From: an uncultured Prevotella sp.
GTDB taxonomy: Bacteria; Bacteroidota; Bacteroidia; Bacteroidales; Bacteroidaceae
Assembly (NCBI GenBank): GCA_905233425.1
Contig: CAJOEC010000028.1
Location: 1 to 47,828, forward strand
Direction of reading: 5' to 3'
DNA: 47,828 bases
This document shows, piece by piece, positions 1 through 9,201 of this stretch. Numbering within the stretch: position 1 is the stretch's first letter; every line of letters starts with the position of its first letter. The translations under genes and the position numbers were made by a program. The notes beneath the pieces are model-generated. The model was not told where the DNA came from. It saw nothing but the letters and a program-made list of their open reading frames with translations, and made no database searches.

Positions 1-60
1 CTACTTGTCTGCTAATTATATACTGACCCCACCCCTAACCCCTCCCCTACAAGGGAGGGG
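1..60. repeat. C-rich intergenic repeat, left copy of a 40-bp inverted pair
   Basis: Bases 14-53 read as a perfect reverse complement of bases 12462-12501. The end of the repeat can fold: CCCCTCCC and GGGAGGGG flank a short CTACAA loop. A related C-rich hairpin occurs inside sufB at 23043-23105. No gene is supported in 1-460. Besides this repeat, that stretch holds a TATAATGCGTTTGG motif near 100, which recurs near 12746, and the palindromes at 148-235. Confidence 0.75.
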
Positions 61-147
61 AAAGGCTGCGCGTAGTTTTGCAATTTGTAGAACATACCTA
101 TAATGCGTTTGGTCTGCTTCGAGACAAGCCGACGGAAGAAAAATGGG

Positions 148-235
148 TTCACGGCGGCCGCTACGAACAATCACGGCGGCCGCCGTGAATATTTTTAGCG
201 GCCGCCGTGAATGTTTTTGGCGGCCGCCGTGAACC
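148..235. repeat. Array of GC-rich palindromes (core GGCGGCCGCC)
   Basis: Four copies, some partial, of the 20-bp palindrome TTCACGGCGGCCGCCGTGAA lie at about 148-161, 171-189, 198-211 and 219-233. T-rich spacers of 6-10 bases separate the later copies. The layout matches the two palindrome clusters at 12809-12904 and 31398-31514, but the core sequence differs. It is intergenic. Confidence 0.8.
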
Positions 236-383
236 GGCAAGGTCGGCTCTTCCTCCCTCGGGGGTACGGTCTTTCTCCCTGTTTCCCCGCACCTCTTTCA
301 CTGTGTACTACGGCCTTTCCCCAAACAAGAGCCGTGACCCGTGGCAATTAAGCAGCTCTCTTTTTCTTATTTCTGCTGATTAT

Positions 384-414
384 TTTGCCAAAAGAAAAAA
401 TAAGTGTACCTTTG
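384..414 (+). promoter_or_regulatory. Promoter of the adhesin-like gene
   Basis: TTTG at 384-387, 19 bases, then TACCTTTG at 407-414 match the Bacteroidota -33/-7 consensus. Transcription would start near 421, upstream of both the ATG at 461 and the GTG at 568. Confidence 0.75.
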
Positions 415-567
415 CACCGTGAAAGTGACTCAATAATATCTTTATAAACTATCATAGCAAATGAAAAACAAACTAACTTCAGGTTTGGCATCGTCAGGAA
501 CGGTGACGAGCCAAAGAACAGCGGGGATGCAAATGCCTTCCAACAGGCTAAATGCCTGAAACAACTC

Positions 568-3500
568 GTGCTCCTGACCCTGTTTCTGTGCACCTTCTTA
601 GGAGGGGCAAGGGCGCAGAGCACACTGACTGTGCATGACGGAACAGAAACAACCGACAGGGTTCCGATCTACAGCTGGCATGCCAATGTTAGCCAACAAA
701 GCCAATTGATTTATCCCGCCTCAGAGCTTGCCGCCATGAGTGGGAAAGTCCTCACTCAAATGGTTTTTTATTGGCAACAAGGCCCATGGCCCAGTGATGA
801 CTATAGTGTCGGCACTTGGACCATCTCGTTAGGGGAAACGACGGCCACCGCTTTCAACGGCGGCTTTGATACCACAACGCCACTTACTGAAGTATTCACC
901 GGCGTATTAGATGAGGCAGGCGGCTTGTTCAACACCACCGACCACACTTTGACCATCACCTTTGATAAGGAATATGTCTATCAGGGAGGCAACTTGTTGG
1001 TCCAATTCGCACACACAGGAACAGGCGAGGAAATGGATTATCATTTCATAGGCCAAAGCATGGATAAAGCTACGTCATACTTGTGCTGCTATGAAAGTAA
1101 TGGAAATGCATACATTAATGAATCAAACAACTTCCTGCCCAAGACCACCTTCACTTATCAAGCACAGCCAAATTGCGCCGAACCCACCAACGTGGCCGTC
1201 AGATATAATGAAGGTGCCCCCACCGCTACGGTGACTTGGACATCAGAAGCCACCAACTTCAACATCGATGTGAACGGCACCATCACTGCCGTCACAGGCA
1301 ACTCTTACACCTTCGATGTTTCGCTGCGCACGACTTACACCATCAAAGTGCAGGCCGACTGCGGCGACGAGCAAAGCTATTGGACAAAAGCCATCAGCTT
1401 CTTCTCCGGATGCGGAACCGTTCCCGTAACTTACTCTTACGGTTTTGAGGATGAAAGCGACATGGACTGCTGGACAATTATCACCCCTGGCACATCCGAC
1501 TATGAAGCAAGCATCTCTCAGTATGAAGAGTATGCACACACAGGCAGCCATTTTTTCCATTTCTATTCCACAGAAATACCTGGCCAATACCTCATCTCCC
1601 CTCAATTGGGCGGCATCGCGAACGGTTTGCATGTGAAGTTCTGGCATTGCGGATACAAGGGCACAGAAACCTTCCAAGTGGGTTATTCTACCACCGACAA
1701 TGATCCCGCCAATTTCACTTGGAGCAACGAAATCACCGCTACAACGAGCTACCAGCAATTCAAGGCCAACTATCCCGCCAATACCAAGTATGTGGCGGTG
1801 AAGCACACCTCTGATGAATATTGCGACTTCTTCCTCGATGACTTCCTCTTTGAGGAAAGCCCGAGCTGCATCGAACCAACAGGCGTGCAGGTAGCCGATG
1901 TCACCACCCATGGCGCCACTGTCAGCTGGACCGCCGGTGGTTCGGAAACGGCATGGGACATCTTTGTTACCGCCGATGCCACCATCGAACCTGACGGCAC
2001 CACAACACCTACCTATACCAACATTAACGGCAATTCTTACAGCTTGTCCAATCTCAGCGCTGGCACCATTTATTATGTCTATGTGCGTACCATTTGCAGT
2101 GGGACCGAGGTGAGCGAATGGAGCAGCACCGCCACCTTCGCCACCATTTGCAATCCTATCGCCCTCCCGTGGAGCGAGAACTTCGACAACCTTACGGGCT
2201 CAGGTATGCCGGTTTGCTGGAACTCCATTTTTGAAGGCTCGGGCTTTTGTGGTATCCAGCAATTTTCTGAAAACAATAGTAGTCTTATGTTTTTCATAGA
2301 GCCGTCTTCTGGACCTAATAGTAGTGTAACTGCCGTGTTGCCCGAAATTGACGAGAACTATCCTTTGAACGGATACCAGATTTCATTCGATGCTGGCAAA
2401 CTCTATAGCTACACACACGAAAAACTCGACATTGGCATCATGACAGACCCTGCCGATCCGACAACATTCACCTTGGTTGAAGAAGTTGACATCACTGACA
2501 TAGTCTTCAATGGTGGTTTTGGTACATATACTGTGTATTTCAACAATTATACGGGCAATGGCCATTATATCGCCATCAGAGGTAACAACATTAATTCTGA
2601 AGGCTTTAATGTCCTCATTGACAACATTGTGGTGAGCGAGGCTCCTTCTTGCATCTCCCCAACGGGTCTTGCTGCCGATGCCACCTTTGACTCAGCCGAC
2701 TTGAGTTGGACTGCCAACAACGATGAATCCTCTTGGACACTTTACTGGAAAGAACGTGGGGCCGAGGCATATACCGAAGTGCCCAATGTGACCGCTAATC
2801 CTTACACGCTGAGCAATCTGAATGCCGCTACCGCTTACCAGTTCTATGTGGTGGCCCACTGCGACGAGAACGACCACAGCGCTCCTTCGGCAGTGTACAC
2901 CTTCGCCACACCTGTCACCCTCCCGTTGAGCGAGGACTTCGAAGGCCTTGAGGGTGAAGGCCTGCTGCCGGTTTGCTGGAACACCATTGCTGATAACCCG
3001 AGCGCTTGTTATATCGGGTCAACAAATATTAATAACAATAATGTTCTTGTGATTAACATGAACCAGTCTTCTACTCCTTATGGTGCAGCAGTCGTGTTGC
3101 CTGAGGTTGACGCGAGCTATCCTTTGAACCAATGTCAGATTTCGTTTGATGCAGGCTATTGGAGCAGCAACAGTAGCACGACCGGAGAACAACTCATCAT
3201 CGATATCATGTCTGATCCCAATGATTTACAGACAGTAGATTTTTATGAGTATGTTAACATCACCAATGACGATTCCAATTTGGGCAGATATACGGTACTG
3301 TTCAACAACTATGAAGGCAATGGTCATTACATCGCCCTGTATTTCCTTGGTGGTGGCTTTAATCCCTTTGGTGGAGGAGGCTCATACACTGTCTTTATTG
3401 ACAACATCGAAGTGACCGAGCTTCCTTCTTGCTTGCCCCCTACGAATCTTGCTGCCACCAACATCACCGGCAGTTCTGCACAATTGGCTTGGACCGCCAA

Positions 3501-4947
3501 CGGCGAAGAAACCGAGTGGGATATCTTTGTTACTACGGATGCCTCTGTCCAACCTGACGACAGCACAACGCCTACCGTTGCCGCAACTGCTGACAATCCT
3601 TACAGCCTGACGGGTCTCGATCCTCTCACCACCTATTATGCCTATGTGCGTGCCATTTGTGGCGGCGACGACGGCAACAGCGAATGGAGCAACAGTGCCA
3701 CCTTCACTACCAAATACACAATAACTGTTGATGCTGACCACCCATACACGCAGGATTTCAGCGACGAGACATTCCCTCCTGAATATTGGGAACTTGGGGG
3801 GGAATTTCCTAATTGGTACAACTCCGTTCAGGGCGCAGGCGCAGCCTATACCAGTTATAATTCCAATTACCTGTATATGCCTTTCTTACACATTGATGCC
3901 GACAACGCTGTGCTAACCTTCAAGACCAATGAAAGACATACAGAATATTATACTGGTGGTTCAGAGGACAATGGCGGTTTGAGCATCGTCAAGGTCTCCA
4001 CCGACGGAGGCGGCACCTGGACGCAACTCTGGTGCCCCACCTATGACGAACTCACCACTGACGACTTCAGGACAGTCCCCCTCAGCTTGTACGATTATGT
4101 CGGCGAAGATATCCTCATCGCTTTCGAACACCAAGGCCACCACGGCTGGACCATCGACGATGTGGAGGTTAAAGTGGAACCGCTTATTGCCTTTACACTG
4201 CAAGATGGTGGTACAGGCAATACCAATACCGACATTTTAGCGGAGCATAATGGTGATATGGCCAATGTCACTTTGCAGGGCCGCACGCTGTGGAAGGATA
4301 ACAGCTGGAACACGCTGTGCCTGCCGTTCAACATGACTAATTCACAAGTGACAGCACAGCTGAATCCCTCTGAGATGAAGGAACTCGACGTGACAGGTAA
4401 ATACACTGACACTGGCGTTCTTGATGACAACGGCACTTACCAGACGGAACTCGCCGATGACGGCACACTTTATCTCTACTTCAAGGACTCCCAGGCCATT
4501 AGCGCAGGCGTACCTTATATTATTAAGTGGGCTTCTGGCGACAACATCGTGAACCCGACGTTCACAGGTGTGACCGTTGTCAGCGGTGATCCAACGGAAG
4601 TCAGCTTTACAGGCGGCAAGTTCGTGGGCACCTACAGCTACACGCAGTACACCACCGAGAACAAGAGCATCCTATTGCTTGGTGGCAACAACAATCTGTA
4701 CTACCCGCTGAACGGTGCCAGCATCGGTGCCTTCCGCGCCTACTTCATGCTCGACGAGCCGTTAAGTGCCCGCGCCTTCCGCCTGAACTTCGGTGACGGT
4801 GAGGTACAGGGAATTGCAACCATAGATTACACTGATTCAACGGATAAGGCCGGCGCATGGTACACCCCCAGTGGCTTGAAACTCAACAAGAGGCCTACCA
4901 GCAAGGGCCTGTACATCAAGAACGGTCGCAAAGTCGTGATTAAGTGA
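568..4947 (+). CDS. Secreted multi-domain adhesin-like protein with Fn3 and cleaved-adhesin modules
   Basis: The 1,459-residue frame begins with a signal peptide ending in GGARAQ. Alternating fibronectin type III-like segments (recurring W-x-x-N/G...Y-x-F/Y-V-x-A-x-C patterns) and jelly-roll modules resembling cleaved adhesin/MAM domains follow; the latter contain repeated phrases such as LPVCWN and FDAG. The C-terminus, GLYIKNGRKVVIK, is the type IX secretion tail style of Bacteroidales, so the protein is probably surface-attached or released. The start is doubtful. GTG 568 is the first usual start codon in frame, but the frame is open from 448, and an ATG at 461 in another frame follows the promoter directly. 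One extra A in the A5 run at 464-468 would join that ATG to this frame. The ligand is unknown. Confidence 0.85.
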   Translation: MLLTLFLCTFLGGARAQSTLTVHDGTETTDRVPIYSWHANVSQQSQLIYPASELAAMSGKVLTQMVFYWQQGPWPSDDYSVGTWTISLGETTATAFNGGFDTTTPLTEVFTGVLDEAGGLFNTTDHTLTITFDKEYVYQGGNLLVQFAHTGTGEEMDYHFIGQSMDKATSYLCCYESNGNAYINESNNFLPKTTFTYQAQPNCAEPTNVAVRYNEGAPTATVTWTSEATNFNIDVNGTITAVTGNSYTFDVSLRTTYTIKVQADCGDEQSYWTKAISFFSGCGTVPVTYSYGFEDESDMDCWTIITPGTSDYEASISQYEEYAHTGSHFFHFYSTEIPGQYLISPQLGGIANGLHVKFWHCGYKGTETFQVGYSTTDNDPANFTWSNEITATTSYQQFKANYPANTKYVAVKHTSDEYCDFFLDDFLFEESPSCIEPTGVQVADVTTHGATVSWTAGGSETAWDIFVTADATIEPDGTTTPTYTNINGNSYSLSNLSAGTIYYVYVRTICSGTEVSEWSSTATFATICNPIALPWSENFDNLTGSGMPVCWNSIFEGSGFCGIQQFSENNSSLMFFIEPSSGPNSSVTAVLPEIDENYPLNGYQISFDAGKLYSYTHEKLDIGIMTDPADPTTFTLVEEVDITDIVFNGGFGTYTVYFNNYTGNGHYIAIRGNNINSEGFNVLIDNIVVSEAPSCISPTGLAADATFDSADLSWTANNDESSWTLYWKERGAEAYTEVPNVTANPYTLSNLNAATAYQFYVVAHCDENDHSAPSAVYTFATPVTLPLSEDFEGLEGEGLLPVCWNTIADNPSACYIGSTNINNNNVLVINMNQSSTPYGAAVVLPEVDASYPLNQCQISFDAGYWSSNSSTTGEQLIIDIMSDPNDLQTVDFYEYVNITNDDSNLGRYTVLFNNYEGNGHYIALYFLGGGFNPFGGGGSYTVFIDNIEVTELPSCLPPTNLAATNITGSSAQLAWTANGEETEWDIFVTTDASVQPDDSTTPTVAATADNPYSLTGLDPLTTYYAYVRAICGGDDGNSEWSNSATFTTKYTITVDADHPYTQDFSDETFPPEYWELGGEFPNWYNSVQGAGAAYTSYNSNYLYMPFLHIDADNAVLTFKTNERHTEYYTGGSEDNGGLSIVKVSTDGGGTWTQLWCPTYDELTTDDFRTVPLSLYDYVGEDILIAFEHQGHHGWTIDDVEVKVEPLIAFTLQDGGTGNTNTDILAEHNGDMANVTLQGRTLWKDNSWNTLCLPFNMTNSQVTAQLNPSEMKELDVTGKYTDTGVLDDNGTYQTELADDGTLYLYFKDSQAISAGVPYIIKWASGDNIVNPTFTGVTVVSGDPTEVSFTGGKFVGTYSYTQYTTENKSILLLGGNNNLYYPLNGASIGAFRAYFMLDEPLSARAFRLNFGDGEVQGIATIDYTDSTDKAGAWYTPSGLKLNKRPTSKGLYIKNGRKVVIK

Positions 4948-4950
4948 GAA

Positions 4951-5039
4951 TAAAGCAGAGCTCGCTCATGCTTTATCGAGCGTGAGCGAGCTCGAGCTTC
5001 GGCTCGGACAAAGGTACGAAAAAATATGGAGATAGCAAC
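4951..5039 (-). promoter_or_regulatory. Orphan minus-strand promoter followed by two hairpins
   Basis: On the minus strand GTTG (5036-5039), 19 bases and TACCTTTG (5009-5016) form a good promoter, but no gene lies downstream in that direction. The predicted RNA would open with a small hairpin (4993-5006, TTCG on the plus strand as loop) and a larger one (11-bp arms 4958-4968 and 4983-4993). It then runs antisense into the 3' end of the adhesin gene. The large hairpin may also serve as a terminator for the adhesin gene, although no T-run follows it on the plus strand. Confidence 0.45.
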
Positions 5040-5089
5040 TATTTTCCCTGAAAAAATACGTTAAAAAACAAAAAATCCGCTTGCATATC

Positions 5090-5120
5090 CTTGTTCTATG
5101 ACGAAAATTTCGTAACTTTG
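5090..5120 (+). promoter_or_regulatory. Promoter of the AbiL-like module
   Basis: CTTG at 5090-5093, 19 bases, TAACTTTG at 5113-5120. The palindrome CGAAAATTTCG at 5102-5112 abuts the -7 box and could be an operator. The start codon at 5144 follows after about 17 bases of leader. Confidence 0.6.
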
Positions 5121-5143
5121 CGGCATCTTTAATACATTCTATT

Positions 5144-6447
5144 ATGCTGATTAGGATTGTAACGACGAATTTTAGGTCATACGGACAAGAAACGGAGTTT
5201 ACGATGTTGCCATCGTCCAATGTCCGTAGGAAGGACTGGCACGTACACAGCCAGGGCCGTGGAGCCAGTGTGTTGCGTACGGCAGTAATTTACGGTGCCA
5301 ACGGTGCGGGCAAGTCGTGTCTGGTAAAAGCTCTTGGACGACTCCAGACCATGGTAGCAACGGGAAGCCTGCCTCCCACGGCCTTCAAGGATGCCAACAA
5401 GTATAATGACCCGGAAATGCCTGTTTCCATTGAGGTGGAGTTTGGCACGGAGTCAGACCAGTATTCCTACGGGGTGAGCTATCGCGGCAACATCTGCATG
5501 GAGGAATGGCTGTATTCCACTATTAAGAAACCCGTGTGCGTGTTTGAACGTAAGTACGACGTACAGACTGGCAAGACAAGCATCAATCTGAGTTAGAGGA
5601 CAATCTGCTGAAGGGCAACGAACTGTTGCTGTCGAAGCATGACGTGGTAAAGAATGGGCAAATTACGGATGCTTTCCTATGGCTGACCACCAAACTGCAC
5701 GTCATCTTCCCTGAAACACGTTCGACCTCTATTTTCGACAACAGGTATTCCGACGAAGGGTTCAAGTCGCAGTCCGAAGCACTTATTTCGGCCTTGGATC
5801 TCGGCATCAACGAACTGACCTTGAAGGACGAGGATATTGAGTCGTTCAAGCAGAGCATTTCGGAATGGCCCGAACTGGTGCAGGGCGTGGAGGGCATTGT
5901 CAAGCGCCTTTCGCGCTCGCCAGAGGAACAGGAGGAGGTGATGATAGACACGGGAGCCTTCACCGTCAGCATGCGCCGCGAAGGCAACAAATATTTCGTG
6001 CGCCGTGTCAAAGCTCTCCATAAAGTGAACGACAGCCTCTATGATTTCGAACTGAAGGAAGAGTCGGACGGCACCCAGCGCATCTTCGACTTCGTGCCGA
6101 TGGTGCAGAACGTCAAGAGCGAGGCCTGCACCTACGTCATCGACGAACTGGATCGCAGCCTGCATCCTACGCTGGTACGGACATTGGTTTCACGTATTGT
6201 CAATGACAAGAACATGAAGGGCCAGCTGATTTTCACGACCCATGATGCAGGACTGCTCGATGGGCAGGTGTTCCGCAACGACGAGATTTGGTTTGCCGAG
6301 AAAGACCGCGAGACGCAGAGCACCCACCTCTACACGCTCGATGAGTTCAAGCCCCGTGCAGACTTGGACTTGGAGAAGGGCTACCTCAACGGACGCTTCG
6401 GCGCCATCCCTTTCCTGGCACGTTTCAACGAATTAAACTGGGAGTAA
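5144..6447 (+). pseudogene. Frameshifted AAA15-family ATPase (RloA/AbiLi-like)
   Basis: The first 150 codons carry the ABC-type P-loop GANGAGKS near residues 49-56 and run into a TAG at 5594-5596. The rest of the protein continues in another frame (open across 5581, first ATG at 5626). It includes the Walker B segment YVIDELD and the H-loop phrase TTHD typical of AAA15/AAA21 ATPases. One extra base near 5588-5592 would restore a protein of about 430 residues, the usual family length. The partner gene starts directly after the TAA. RloA/RloB-type pairs include the lactococcal abortive-infection system AbiL. The break is either true inactivation or a base-calling error; damage to the partner as well favours decay. 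Confidence 0.8.
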
Positions 6448-7161
6448 ATGGGATTCAAGGTTAGAGGTTATACGAGGGAGGTTCCCCAAGAGAAGGTTCG
6501 CGACTACTCCCTGTTTGCCATCGCAACGGAATGAACGGAGCGTGAACCCGACTACTTCAGGCTTTTCGACGGTATAGACCGCATCAAGGTGGATATTATC
6601 GAGCCGGAAACGTCGGACGACGAGGACGCAAATGAAAAGCGCAAAGCCTCTTCGCCCTCGAAAGTGCTGGAGAAGGTCAAGGCGTATATCAGCAAGAATC
6701 AGTTGAGTGCCGAGGATGGCGACTCGCTTTGGTGCGTCATCGATGTTGACCGTTGGCCGCAGAAGCAGATAGAGGAACTGCATGCGTTCTGTGCCCAAAA
6801 GTACAACTGGCATTTGGTCATCAGCAATCCCAGCATTGAAATCTGGCTTCTGTATCATAAGCGGACTGACTTGACAGGCCTCGGCATCCAGACCGCCAAC
6901 GATGCCAAACAGGCACTCGACAAGATTGAGAAAGGCGGCTATTACTACATCAAATATCTGCCATTGATGCTCGATGCCATTGAGAACGCCCGCAATGCTG
7001 ACTCAAATCCAGACGGCTATATGCCCGAGTTGCTTCAGACGAAAGTCTATCAGTTAGGCCGTGCGCTCTACGACCGAATGGGCAAGGTACGTTTTGAGAA
7101 ATTCGTAGCCTCGCTGCCCAGTATAGAGAAGGAAATACTGAAACAGAAGATAATCCGCTGA
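6448..7161 (+). pseudogene. RloB-family gene (AbiLii-like) with an internal stop
   Basis: Reading from ATG 6448, the frame is closed by TGA at 6532-6534 and then continues openly to 7161. The stop lies inside the conserved N-terminal motif, read here as ATE-stop-TEREPDYF where the family has an EG..TE..YF pattern, so a single GGA to TGA change explains it. Family hallmarks follow: CVIDVDRW (acidic residues of the proposed Toprim-like nuclease fold) and SNPSIEIWLLYH. Intact length would be about 237 residues. It abuts the ATPase gene (TAA then ATG), as expected for one operon. Only the N-terminal 28 residues, or a restart product from GTG 6589, could be made. Confidence 0.8.
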
Positions 7162-7222
7162 CCCCTTTTATCTCGCCGGTAATCATAATATATTAGATCT
7201 AAGTGATTGTTCTTCATGTACG

Positions 7223-7250
7223 AAAAAAGGGAATCCAATGTGGTTCCCTT
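7223..7250 (-). terminator. Terminator of tRNA-Ser(CGA)
   Basis: On the minus strand a stem AAGGGAACC...GGATTCCCTT with a 5-base loop and one bulge is followed by six T. It lies just past the tRNA 3' end. Confidence 0.65.
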
Positions 7251-7262
7251 TCAGTATTTTTG

Positions 7263-7349
7263 CGGAAGGTGAGGGATTCAAACCCCCGATACCCAGAAGG
7301 GTATACCGGATTTCGAGTCCAGCGCGATCGATCACTCTGCCAACCTTCC
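7263..7349 (-). tRNA. tRNA-Ser(CGA)
   Basis: On the minus strand acceptor arms GGAAGGT and ACCTTCC enclose a class II tRNA with a long variable arm (TATACCC...GGGTAT), a T-arm GGGGGTTTGAATCCCTC and the anticodon loop CTCGAAA, giving anticodon CGA for serine UCG codons. CCA is not fully encoded. A promoter (TTTG, 20 bases, TACCTTTG) lies at 7368-7399 on the minus strand. Confidence 0.93.
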
Positions 7350-7367
7350 TTCGCTGATTTGCGGGTG

Positions 7368-7466
7368 CAAAGGTAGTACTATTTTTTCTAATGGCCAAAT
7401 TTTTCATCCATTTTTTTTGTTTTTGCTTTTTTTGTTTGGCGGTTCGGCCTCTTTTGAGTACCTTTG
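7368..7466. promoter_or_regulatory. Divergent promoters for tRNA-Ser(CGA) and recN
   Basis: Minus strand: TACCTTTG at 7368-7375 with TTTG at 7396-7399 (20-base spacer), for the tRNA. Plus strand: TTTG at 7435-7438, 20 bases, TACCTTTG at 7459-7466, for recN. Confidence 0.75.
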
Positions 7467-7494
7467 CACGCTGTATTGCATTATACAGGGAGTT

Positions 7495-9183
7495 ATGTTA
7501 CGACAACTTTACATCAAGAATTTTGCTCTTATCGATGTCCTCGACATGGAGTTCCACGACGGTTTCTCGGTCATCACGGGCGAGACGGGGGCGGGAAAGA
7601 GCATCTTGCTCGGGGCCATTGGCCTGCTTCTTGGCCAGCGTGCCGATGCGAAAACGGTGAAGATGGGTGCCGACCGTTGTGTCATAGAGGCCCATTTCGA
7701 CCTCAGCGGACATGCCTCTGCGGGAAGCGATGAGACGAATAGTGACCTTGAGGAGTTATTCAGGGATAACGACATCGACTATGACGCTGCCGACACCATC
7801 GTGCGCCGCGAGCTGTCGGCGCAGGGCAAGAGCCGGGCGTTCATCAACGATACGCCGGTGTCATTGGCGCTGCTCAAGGAGCTGGGCGAGAGGCTCATGG
7901 ACGTGCACTCACAGCACCAGAACCTGCTGCTCGGCAAACACGATTTCCAGCTCGGCGTGGTGGACATTATAGCCCAAGTCCCCATGACCCACTACCAGCA
8001 GTCGTATGCCACCTATCAGGACACGCTGAAACAGTTGGAGGCATTGCGCGAGGAGATTGAGCAGAACCGCCGCAACGCCGACTTCCTGCAGTTCCAGTAT
8101 GGCGAGCTTTCCGAGGCACGCCTCACCGACGGCGAGCAGGAGGAGCTGGAGCAGCGCAGCGACACGATGACCCACTCAGAGGACATCAAGGGCGCGCTTT
8201 ACGAGGCTGGCGAGGCACTATCGGGCGACGAGAATGGCATCGTCACGCAGTTGAAGAAGGCCACGGCAGCGCTGCAGGGCATAAAGAACGTGCTGCCCGG
8301 AGCCGACGAACTGGCCGAGCGGTTGGACAGCTGCTATATAGAACTGAAAGATGTGGCTGCCGACGTCAGCGACAGGTTGGAGAACATCGATTTCGACCCG
8401 GCAGAGCTTGACGCCGTGAACGCCCGTTTGGACACCATCTATGCCCTGCAGAAGAAATACCATGCCGACAGCGTGGCCCAGCTGATAGCCATTCAGGACG
8501 ACTTGCGCCAGAAACTGGCCAACATTGAGAACAGCGACGACGCCCTGGCCGAACTGAGCCGTAAGGCCGAGGCACAGCGGGCCGAATGCCAGCGACAGGC
8601 CGACGCGCTGACCGCCCTGCGACAGAAAGCCGCCAAGACGATAGACCGTCAGATGAAGGAGAGGCTCGTGCCTTTAGGCATGCCCAACGTGAGGTTTGAG
8701 ACGCGCATGGAGAAGGTCGAGCTGGGCAGCATGGGACAGGACCGCGTGGCATTCCTCTTCAGCGCAAACAAGTCGACGGCCCTGCAGCCGGTGTCACAGG
8801 TGGCCAGTGGCGGCGAGATAGCCCGCGTGATGCTGGCTCTGAAAGCCATGATCAGCAGGGCGGTGAAGCTGCCGACGATAATATTCGACGAGATAGACAC
8901 GGGTGTCAGCGGGAAGATTGCCGAGCAGTTGGCACAGATAATGGCCGAGATGGGCTCCGGCGGCCGACAGGTGATCAGCATCACCCATCTGCCCCAGATT
9001 GCCGCCTTGGGAACGACACACTACCGCGTGTACAAGGAGGACACGGCGCAAGGAACCACCAGCCATACGGTGATGCTCAACGAGGAAGAGCGAGTGAGGG
9101 AGATTGCACAGATGCTCAGCGGCAGCGACGTGACCGAGGCTGCAATGGCAAACGCCCGACAACTCTTGAAGATCAATAATTGA
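7495..9183 (+). CDS. recN: DNA repair protein RecN
   Basis: SMC-like ATPase of 562 residues acting in double-strand break repair. Visible marks are the Walker A motif GETGAGKS near residues 29-36, a long coiled-coil middle rich in Q, E and R, the ABC signature VASGGEIARVMLALK, Walker B with IIFDEIDTGVSG near 461-472, and SITHLPQIAALG at the C-terminal H-loop. ATG 7495 was chosen because the alignable protein starts MLRQLYIKNFALID and the promoter at 7435-7466 lies just upstream; the longer frame from 7417 would begin before that promoter. Length is normal for the family. Confidence 0.96.
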   Translation: MLRQLYIKNFALIDVLDMEFHDGFSVITGETGAGKSILLGAIGLLLGQRADAKTVKMGADRCVIEAHFDLSGHASAGSDETNSDLEELFRDNDIDYDAADTIVRRELSAQGKSRAFINDTPVSLALLKELGERLMDVHSQHQNLLLGKHDFQLGVVDIIAQVPMTHYQQSYATYQDTLKQLEALREEIEQNRRNADFLQFQYGELSEARLTDGEQEELEQRSDTMTHSEDIKGALYEAGEALSGDENGIVTQLKKATAALQGIKNVLPGADELAERLDSCYIELKDVAADVSDRLENIDFDPAELDAVNARLDTIYALQKKYHADSVAQLIAIQDDLRQKLANIENSDDALAELSRKAEAQRAECQRQADALTALRQKAAKTIDRQMKERLVPLGMPNVRFETRMEKVELGSMGQDRVAFLFSANKSTALQPVSQVASGGEIARVMLALKAMISRAVKLPTIIFDEIDTGVSGKIAEQLAQIMAEMGSGGRQVISITHLPQIAALGTTHYRVYKEDTAQGTTSHTVMLNEEERVREIAQMLSGSDVTEAAMANARQLLKINN

Positions 9184-9201
9184 ATTAAACGACTTTAAAA
9201 T

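Noticed and set aside
6532..6534. Recoding of the in-frame TGA in the RloB-like gene
   Set aside because: No reason to expect selenocysteine at this motif; the family residue is glycine, one base change from TGA.
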